From NCBI GenBank assembly GCA_947073895.1, contig CAMTNN010000041.1:1-10414 (forward strand): a stretch of DNA of 10,414 nucleotides, read 5' to 3'. The notes below the pieces were generated by a model. The model was not told where the DNA came from and made no database searches. It worked only from the letters and a program-made list of their open reading frames with translations. The DNA is from an uncultured cyanobacterium. Lineage in GTDB: Bacteria > Cyanobacteriota > Vampirovibrionia > Gastranaerophilales > Gastranaerophilaceae. This document shows positions 6,501 to 10,414 of the stretch, piece after piece. Numbering within the stretch: the stretch's first letter is position 1; every line of letters begins with the position of its first letter. The translations under genes were made by a program, and so were the position numbers.

Positions 6501-6746
6501 TACAGAGTGCTTACACCATTCTTCTTTTAAAGGACAATTACATCTTGCTTCAACCTTGTTTTTTTTGAAAATAAGGTCTGTAACATAAAAATCCTGGTAG
6601 TTCCCTTTAACTTTTCCTTTGAAAAAGTTCTTTTCAGGTTCGGCTTCCAGTAATAAACCTTTTTGATACAACTCATATCCGCGTCTCCAACTTCCTGAAG
6701 TCGCATTTTTCTTTAAAAAATCGTAATTAAACTTATATTCACTCAT
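3555..6746 (-). CDS. SWIM zinc-finger SNF2-family DNA translocase/helicase
   Basis: A 1063-residue cytoplasmic ATPase of the bacterial SNF2 class. An N-terminal SWIM zinc finger has Cys69, Cys71, Cys78 and His80 (CxCx6CxH). Residues about 120-590 correspond to the long region typical of bacterial SNF2 proteins (SNF2-associated type). The motor follows, with all motifs present: Walker A DDMGLGKT (625-632), motif II DESQ (722-725), motif III SGTPIEN (750-756), motif IV around LLFSQF, motif V AGGTGLNL (970-977) and motif VI DQATDRAYRIGQ (996-1007). Such proteins move along duplex DNA and remodel protein-DNA complexes; the cellular role of the bacterial members is poorly known. Length and motifs indicate an intact gene. 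The ribosome site is not clear: AAGGA lies about 15 bases before the ATG, farther than usual. The gene has no partner on its strand and seems monocistronic. It adjoins a mobile element but has host-like surroundings on its other side. Confidence 0.95.
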   Translation of the reverse strand: MSEYKFNYDFLKKNATSGSWRRGYELYQKGLLLEAEPEKNFFKGKVKGNYQDFYVTDLIFKKNKVEARCNCPLKEEWCKHSVAVALAAIETGAYDNWLLEKHGIEPDLSDIEAPAMEKPMGNYIFHFNPKRRQNFFSILVRDRATNKIVRSLETILRALIEVQKLNPDFQLNDIQRAELALFQLLLKISKQDKKAGWYDIPITKFAPVFPLMAELEEVLDEKTKERIMFTDKEWSLNLDVSTTNVNGGTNIVLELFWTRPDKECIYPFEEVKYFSRQIKWGRYRNLIFPINVAMNELPQSIIKSTFTDLKDADGGKFVYEELPHLKEIMNVTIAENISKLLMEHRPPVNIVTLGIDYDQSLKASLEFDYSGMRVPYSKSSTDKSPYLSVKSKEEDLVYWIKRDYQHEQIAYNMLLACKFVPMQTNNLALEKENAIDFYNYYKQQAGEGWKFEERDDMNFFKLIPEPFKMCAKVDFSEESIDSMEIQLYGQVGDEIIDFDEIYNTIQSGEKYARVRSLGFVEYPAQNIYQVMRSFNSFDAYRNDENKFLVKTYRVGLITELQNQGFELVLSEKFQKFWDQISTFSTTSEGVSLPEGVNAEFREYQIKGFSWLWFMYQYGLNGILADDMGLGKTLQALTLLQKAKEVDGPMPTLVIAPTTVVFNWESEIQKFTPELSCLKLSGTERKGLFKEIPNYDIVITSYALVRRDITKLKKYKFRYIILDESQNIKNAISQTAQSVKELVADHRLALSGTPIENKLEELWSVFDFLMPGFLFNVAEFNFRYVTPIMERQDKTVEKRLKLQIFPFILRRMKRDVAKDLPDKVENMAYCELTDEQRDFYLEVLDSTKEELFKSIELNGLEKSRMSIFSALLRLRQICCHPKLYDKEHVKGVIHSGKFEYLKSMLEQIIQEKHRVLLFSQFVDMLDIIKGWLERSGIPYEYLTGKTKDRQKAVENFNNNPNIPIFLISLKAGGTGLNLTGADYVIHYDPWWNPAVEDQATDRAYRIGQTKKVFVYRLITKNTVEEKIQKIKGRKRDLVDSVVSIDRNITKSLTMDDIKEIFSVD

Positions 6747-6848
6747 CAGCGTGAAACACTATCCTTTGCGGGTTTAATAATACAAAAACAGCATGAAAAA
6801 GAATTAATTAAATCTCTTTCTTCGCTAAAGGTCTCTAACCTTGATTCT

Positions 6849-6877
6849 ATTATTACATATATATTTTTTTTAATCAA
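6849..6877 (-). promoter_or_regulatory. Possible sigma-70 type promoter of the SNF2 gene
   Basis: On the minus strand TTGATT (6872-6877) is followed after 17 bases by AATAAT (6849-6854), one mismatch from the -10 consensus. It would give a leader of nearly 100 bases before the ATG at 6746. The region is so AT-rich that similar matches are expected by chance. Confidence 0.35.
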
Positions 6878-6933
6878 TACTTAACATTTCTTAATAATTT
6901 AAAAGAAAAAAGGCAATTTTTAAAATGAAATAA

Positions 6934-6951
6934 ACTTTATATATACATAAG
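6934..6951 (+). promoter_or_regulatory. Promoter-like motif upstream of the 67-residue gene
   Basis: ACTTTATATATACATAAG lies 41 bases before the ATG at 6975 and contains TATA-type -10 candidates. A closely matching motif lies at almost the same distance upstream of the gene at 8238. No good -35 box is seen. The repeated occurrence is better support than either match alone. Confidence 0.4.
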
Positions 6952-6974
6952 GCAGTTTTAATAAGGAGCTTCAC

Positions 6975-7178
6975 ATGACAGAACAAGAATTATACGCAAC
7001 AATGTCAGTTATTCCGGACCCAATTAAAAACGTATATAAACTTGATAATAGACAAAGTGTTGAAGAAATCCAACGTATCTGCAGAATTTTTGCAATTTCC
7101 GAACAGCAAGGTAATAAACACAAAATGTTGTCTATCAAAAATTTAGCAACATTCAGACTTGTTCTTAGCAACAATTAA
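6975..7178 (+). CDS. Small basic helical orphan protein, 67 residues
   Basis: I do not recognise this protein. It has no signal peptide or membrane segment, is mildly basic and is likely all-helical: residues 1-22 hold an amphipathic helix broken by Pro residues (VIPDPIKNV), residues 27-43 (QSVEEIQRICRIFAISEQQ) form the clearest helix, and the C-terminus (KMLSIKNLATFRLVLSNN) is hydrophobic-basic. One Cys is present. A strong AAGGAG ribosome site (6963-6968) precedes the ATG, a promoter-like motif lies further upstream, and a strong terminator starts nine bases after the stop. It is therefore a well-defined single-gene transcription unit, probably well expressed. It is divergent from the SNF2 gene. 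Confidence 0.75.
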   Translation: MTEQELYATMSVIPDPIKNVYKLDNRQSVEEIQRICRIFAISEQQGNKHKMLSIKNLATFRLVLSNN

Positions 7179-7186
7179 TAGATTTG

Positions 7187-7209
7187 AAGACGCCTCAGGC
7201 GTCTTTTTT
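7187..7209 (+). terminator. Rho-independent terminator of the 67-residue gene
   Basis: A GC-rich perfect 8-bp stem (AAGACGCC, 7187-7194, with GGCGTCTT, 7198-7205) with a three-base TCA loop, followed by T's to 7209. The loop is also the stop codon of the opposing gene (7195-7197) and the right arm encodes its last residues. In the leftward direction only a short TT follows the stem, so termination there should be weak. Confidence 0.9.
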
Positions 7210-8067
7210 GTTGTTTACATTATCTAATTTTGGAGCAACAACTTTTCCGATTAAAACTTCTTCTACAAATCTGTCAACCGGTTTAATAGCAAGTCCGAGA
7301 GCTATAAAGCCTCCTACCGTTTTGATAAATTTGCCTTTAAGCGTTTTTTGTTTAATTCTGCTTTGTAAAATGCTTTTTACCGCTACGTTTTCTGTTTGAC
7401 CTTTCTCAAGGGCCTGTTTGTAACTTTGATATATATCACTGACTTTAAATTCATCGGTTGGACTTAACAAATCCTTTCGCATTTTTATCAATTCTTTTAT
7501 TGTAGATTCTGCGTATTGCTTTACATTTGCTTTATTACTTTTATAAGCATCTTTAATATGTTTTTTATCTGATAAATCCATATTGTTAGTAACAATATTT
7601 AAAAATTCTTGTGTACATTCTTCGTCTTTATTGGCATAAGCGTGCATTTTACCGTTCGCAACAAATTCTTGCGCTAACTTATTTATGTGTTCTTTTGTAT
7701 TGAATGTAATACCGTCTTTAGTAGTTAGTCCAAATAATGAAAACAAGTTTTGTCCTGCTTTTACAGCTACAATTGGCAGGCAGACACTTGCTAAACCTTG
7801 AAATATAGCCTGTTTTAGAGCTCTTTTGGAACTCGGACTGTATTCGGTTTGGTCATTTTTGTATTTATCATAGACATCAGCACCTATGTATAATAATGCA
7901 GGTGCCCAGCTAAGTGTTGCGTAATTTCCAATTAAAGGACGCATTGCTTCACCTATTTCGTTTGTGAATGCAGCACCACGCAGAGGCCACTTAAGCAAGG
8001 GGTCATCATATTCATTATTTCTGTGGTTTCGAAAACTATTCGGGTTTATATTAATCGGCTTTATCAT
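7195..8067 (-). CDS. Orphan protein with hydrophobic helices, 290 residues
   Basis: Not recognised. The N-terminus is polar and Asn-rich (residues 1-20), with no typical signal peptide. Two hydrophobic stretches, at about 45-65 (IGNYATLSWAPALLYIGA) and about 87-114 (IFQGLASVCLPIVAVKAG and on), are followed by a long soluble, Lys/Glu-rich helical middle (about 120-240). A third hydrophobic stretch near 247-262 (FIKTVGGFIALGLAI) precedes a short C-terminus. It could be a membrane-associated protein or one with buried helical hairpins; the Gly/Ala content of the hydrophobic parts is moderate. Start at 8067 is the first Met, with only a weak purine-rich ribosome site (AGAAAAAGAT). The final codons form half of the opposing gene's terminator. 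It stands alone on its strand. Possibly a lineage-specific protein. Confidence 0.7.
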   Translation of the reverse strand: MIKPININPNSFRNHRNNEYDDPLLKWPLRGAAFTNEIGEAMRPLIGNYATLSWAPALLYIGADVYDKYKNDQTEYSPSSKRALKQAIFQGLASVCLPIVAVKAGQNLFSLFGLTTKDGITFNTKEHINKLAQEFVANGKMHAYANKDEECTQEFLNIVTNNMDLSDKKHIKDAYKSNKANVKQYAESTIKELIKMRKDLLSPTDEFKVSDIYQSYKQALEKGQTENVAVKSILQSRIKQKTLKGKFIKTVGGFIALGLAIKPVDRFVEEVLIGKVVAPKLDNVNNKKDA

Positions 8068-8197
8068 TATATAAATCTTTTTCTAGTGTACGATATATTC
8101 TACTATATAATTGAGTATATTTAAATACATTGTTAAGAAAAATTTGTAAAGAAATGTAACAATAAAAACAAAATGTGAAATTCGATAAAATTTATAT

Positions 8198-8215
8198 ACT
8201 TTATATCTATGTAAG
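8198..8215 (+). promoter_or_regulatory. Promoter-like motif upstream of the 146-residue gene
   Basis: ACTTTATATCTATGTAAG lies 40 bases before the ATG at 8238. It matches the motif at 6934-6951 in 14 of 18 positions, and the distances to the two starts differ by one base. A -10 element within it is likely; the -35 is unclear. Confidence 0.4.
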
Positions 8216-8237
8216 ATGAAACAAAAGGTATAAGAAG

Positions 8238-8678
8238 ATGGCAATCACAGCAGCAGCATTAGGAAGTTTATTAACAACTCAAGCAGATTACAACTACTAT
8301 ATCCAACAACAAATCTTTTGGACTAATAAATATGACGCTAACTCAGCTAAACTTGAAGAACAAGTTAAATATGAAACTAAATGGGAAAGCGCATTCGATA
8401 AGGCAATGGACGGAGAAAAAGAATGTAAAGTCAGAGGTCAGGTTTTCGTTCAAAAAGATGCAGGTACTGTTTCAGAAGCTCAGGCAAGAAGATATGCAGA
8501 TGCGGCAGCTTCACAATATAACGAAGAGTTATCTCTTGAATTAGCAGATTTAGATATTGAATACGATACAATGAAAACTATGTACGATACATTGGTACAA
8601 GAACTTCAAGGTCAAAAAGACTCTCAAAAAACACTTGTTGGTACTTGTGCTCAAGATACAGGACTTTTAAATCAGTAA
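8238..8678 (+). CDS. Acidic helical orphan protein, 146 residues
   Basis: Not recognised. Residues 3-13 are small and hydrophobic (ITAAALGSLLT) but lack a positively charged start and a cleavage site, so this is not a normal signal peptide. The rest is predicted helical: an aromatic-rich helix around 17-32 (DYNYYIQQQIFWTNKY), a charged helix to about 57, an Ala-rich helix after a short loop (79-95) and a final acidic helix (96-125). Cys63 and Cys137 could form a pair. The length, helical make-up and Gln/Ala/Tyr content resemble small secreted or filament-type helical proteins, but there is no WXG or other secretion motif, so this is only a comparison. A weak AAAGG/AGAAG ribosome site precedes the ATG. 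No terminator is visible before the converging folD gene 14 bases downstream. Confidence 0.75.
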   Translation: MAITAAALGSLLTTQADYNYYIQQQIFWTNKYDANSAKLEEQVKYETKWESAFDKAMDGEKECKVRGQVFVQKDAGTVSEAQARRYADAAASQYNEELSLELADLDIEYDTMKTMYDTLVQELQGQKDSQKTLVGTCAQDTGLLNQ

Positions 8679-8692
8679 TAATTAAAACGGTT

Positions 8693-9514
8693 CTATTGAT
8701 AAATCTTCGAAGCATTGAACATCAAAGAAGCAATTGTCATAGGACCGACTCCTCCCGGTACAGGAGATATAAAACCGGCAGACTTAGATACCAAATCAAA
8801 GTCTACATCACCGGTAAGTTGACCGTTTTCATCTTTGAAAATCCCGACGTCAACAACAACAGAATTTTTTTTAACCATCTTACATCTTACAATCTTTTTA
8901 CCCACCGCAGATATTACGATATCGGCGGTTTTTATTTTGTCTTCAATATTGGAAGTATATGAATGGCATGTTGTCACAGTAGCATTTCGTTTAAGAAGCA
9001 TTTGTGTCATAGGTTTTCCTACTATATTTGAACGGCCTATTACAACTGCATCAGCACCTTCAATTGGAATGTTATATTCATCAAGAAGCATTATAATACC
9101 CTGTGGTGTTGCGGGATAAAAATAAGGTTCCAGCCCAATTGCAAGACGTCCTACATTTTCAGGTGTAAATCCATCCACATCCTTCAGTGGTGATATTTTA
9201 GTAATTACCTTATTTTTATCAATGTGCTTTGGAAGAGGTAACTGAACTAAAATACCTGTGACATTAATATCGTTATTTAATTCTTCTATTGTATTTAAAA
9301 GTTCTTCCTCTGCTGTTTCTGATGGCATTTCAATAACAGTAGACTGTATACCAACTTTTAAGGCTGCTTTCTGCTTATTTCTTACGTAAATCTTACTTGC
9401 AGGATTATCGCCGACAAGAATTACCACAAGATGTGGTTTAATTTCCATAGCAGCTACTTTTTCTTGAACCATAGCCAGAACTTTTTCTGATGTTTGTTTT
9501 CCGTCTAATATCAT
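8693..9514 (-). CDS. folD: Bifunctional methylenetetrahydrofolate dehydrogenase / methenyltetrahydrofolate cyclohydrolase
   Basis: A 273-residue cytosolic enzyme that interconverts 5,10-methylene-, 5,10-methenyl- and 10-formyl-tetrahydrofolate with NAD(P). Family signatures are in place: SKIYVRNKQKAA with the catalytic Tyr43 and Lys47, the QLPLPKH segment (91-97), DVDGF (112-116), the dinucleotide-binding GRSNIVGKP (160-168) and the C-terminal PVPGGVGPMT (251-260). Length is normal for the family. The start at 9514 overlaps the stop of the upstream gene by one base (TAATG) and has AGGAG placed in that gene, so translation is coupled. It is the last gene of the operon. The pairing with a CooC-type ATPase would fit the methyl branch of the Wood-Ljungdahl pathway, but folD is also an ordinary housekeeping gene. 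Confidence 0.97.
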   Translation of the reverse strand: MILDGKQTSEKVLAMVQEKVAAMEIKPHLVVILVGDNPASKIYVRNKQKAALKVGIQSTVIEMPSETAEEELLNTIEELNNDINVTGILVQLPLPKHIDKNKVITKISPLKDVDGFTPENVGRLAIGLEPYFYPATPQGIIMLLDEYNIPIEGADAVVIGRSNIVGKPMTQMLLKRNATVTTCHSYTSNIEDKIKTADIVISAVGKKIVRCKMVKKNSVVVDVGIFKDENGQLTGDVDFDLVSKSAGFISPVPGGVGPMTIASLMFNASKIYQ

Positions 9515-10239
9515 TATTTGTTCTCCTGTGGTAAGTTAAGTCTGGAATAAAAATGTTTAACGGCATCTGCTATAACATTCGGGTCAGCGTTAAAAGGAAT
9601 TGAGCCAATAATCTCAATATCAGATTCCTTAGCAAGTGAATAAATCTCTGATAAATCATCGTTAGCTGCTTTATTGAGAATAACTCCTAATTGTCCACCT
9701 GCTGCGTATTTTGCTGAATATTCATTAATTCGACTTGCCAGTTTTATCGATTCTTTTGTCGGATTTGTTACAACAAGGGCTAAATCTATATCAACATCAA
9801 CAAGCTGATTAAGGTATTTTAAATCAAATTCGCAATCAAATATTACAAAATCATATCTTTCTATAAATTTTTGCAGTGCGTCGTTTATTTGACCGGTAAT
9901 AGGGCATCTGCAGTCTTTTGAGCCGACAAGCCAGGATACGATAATATCTGTATTATCATCTAATGAAACAACAATATCTTCAAGAGCCCATTCGACATAT
10001 TCTTGTTTTGTCATATGCTGAGGAATGCCTGTTTTATATTCGTGTTTCCCGCTTCTGATACCATAAATTGTATTTCTGATATCCAGTCCGAATGTATGGC
10101 CAAGCTCACCGGTTAAATCGTTATCAAATAAAAGTATGGATTTTTCGGGATAACGTTCTTTTAAAACCTGTAAGAACGCTCTTGTTATAGTTGTTTTTCC
10201 GCTTCCACTTTTTCCTGTTATAGCTATTTTAGTTGTCAA
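9514..10239 (-). CDS. cooC: CooC/AcsF-type nickel-insertion ATPase
   Basis: A 241-residue MinD/SIMIBI-class P-loop ATPase. The deviant Walker A GKSGSGKTT (9-17) keeps the signature Lys10 as well as Lys15. The second strand shows FDNDLTGELG, where other family members have a D-x-D type motif, and Walker B with the following DCEFDLKYL (135-142) parallels the D-x-E-x-x-L-x-x-L of CooC. Most telling is Cys110-x-Cys112, at the place where CooC carries its metal-binding CxC pair. CooC and AcsF dimers load nickel into carbon monoxide dehydrogenase or acetyl-CoA synthase. The start is TTG at 10239, chosen because AGGAG lies eight bases upstream and no in-frame ATG is near. It lies 11 bases from the preceding gene and overlaps folD by one base. 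No nickel enzyme is in the window, so the client is inferred. Confidence 0.75.
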   Translation of the reverse strand: MTTKIAITGKSGSGKTTITRAFLQVLKERYPEKSILLFDNDLTGELGHTFGLDIRNTIYGIRSGKHEYKTGIPQHMTKQEYVEWALEDIVVSLDDNTDIIVSWLVGSKDCRCPITGQINDALQKFIERYDFVIFDCEFDLKYLNQLVDVDIDLALVVTNPTKESIKLASRINEYSAKYAAGGQLGVILNKAANDDLSEIYSLAKESDIEIIGSIPFNADPNVIADAVKHFYSRLNLPQENK

Positions 10240-10247
10240 AATGTAGT

Positions 10248-10252
10248 CTCCT
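10248..10252 (-). promoter_or_regulatory. Ribosome binding site supporting a TTG start for cooC
   Basis: AGGAG on the minus strand, eight bases before the TTG at 10239. It overlaps the TAG stop of the upstream gene (TAGGAG), so ribosomes ending there would be placed to restart. Confidence 0.75.
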
Positions 10253-10414
10253 AATATGGTAGTTCGTCAACAAAAGAAGGCACTTTGATATTAGTCATCG
10301 GCACATCTTTTTGTTTTAAAGATTTTTGGCTGTATGAAACCCAGTTAAATGATTGAACTGAGCTTGGTTTGTCAACGATTCCGTTAATTATTGAACGAAC
10401 TTCTTTAGTGTTTT
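10251..10414 (-). CDS. 3' end of an unrecognised gene upstream of cooC
   Basis: The last 53 codons and TAG stop of a gene that begins outside the window. The visible C-terminus starts NTKEVRSIINGIVDKPSS, has an aromatic, Ser/Gln-rich middle (SFNWVSYSQK) and ends NIKVPSFVDELPY. I cannot assign it. The reading frame is open to the window edge, and the 11-base gap to the next start shows it belongs to the same operon. Given that neighbour, a subunit or maturation factor linked to a nickel enzyme is possible, but nothing in the fragment itself shows it. Confidence 0.65.
   Translation of the reverse strand, partial: NTKEVRSIINGIVDKPSSVQSFNWVSYSQKSLKQKDVPMTNIKVPSFVDELPY

Noticed and set aside
3555..6746. 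SNF2 protein as part of a DISARM-like defence system
   Set aside because: No methyltransferase, nuclease or other defence gene adjoins it; the SWIM finger plus SNF2 architecture fits the general bacterial SNF2 class.
8645..9119. Plus-strand open frames across folD (8645-8962 and 8835-9119)
   Set aside because: They are antisense to conserved folD motifs, with no ribosome site or recognisable protein features.
1..10414. CRISPR array or diversity-generating retroelement
   Set aside because: No regularly spaced repeats, no cas gene, no reverse transcriptase and no template/variable repeat pair were seen.

Overview
The window is AT-rich bacterial DNA with the standard bacterial code (TGA is used as a stop) and tightly packed, often overlapping genes. 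The style of the host genes (short orphan helical proteins with strong AAGGAG-type ribosome sites, a SWIM-SNF2 helicase, CooC and FolD homologues) reminds me of gut anaerobes such as the Gastranaerophilales (Vampirovibrionia) or low-GC Firmicutes. This is an impression, not a proof: no rRNA, tRNA or clade marker is present.

Region 1 (1 to about 3.5 kb) is one end of an integrated mobile element, probably a prophage or satellite. Eight small plus-strand genes (25-2219) form one cassette in which nearly every stop overlaps the next start. None has a function I recognise, except that the last carries a probable DNA-binding (excisionase/AlpA-like) domain. The cassette runs head-on into a complete tyrosine integrase on the minus strand (2194-3312), and the two 3' ends overlap by 26 bp. 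Between the integrase start and the next gene lies a 242-bp non-coding strip. It holds a 12-bp tandem repeat, an imperfect inverted repeat and a plus-strand terminator with no obvious gene of its own. This strip is the best candidate for the attachment-site region and the boundary with host DNA.

Region 2 (3.55-8.7 kb) looks like host chromosome. It contains a 1063-residue SWIM zinc-finger/SNF2 ATPase (minus strand), a divergently placed 67-residue gene with its own promoter-like motif and terminator (plus strand), a 290-residue orphan protein with hydrophobic helices (minus strand) and a 146-residue acidic helical orphan (plus strand). The two short plus-strand genes share a similar upstream promoter-like motif at almost the same distance from their starts. 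The terminator of the 67-residue gene is built into the last codons of the opposing 290-residue gene.

Region 3 (8.7 kb to the end) is a minus-strand operon: the 3' end of an unrecognised gene, then a CooC/AcsF-type nickel-insertion ATPase with a CxC metal motif, then folD, with 11-bp and -1-bp junctions. This pairing suggests one-carbon or carbon monoxide dehydrogenase metabolism upstream of the window, but no dehydrogenase is visible here.
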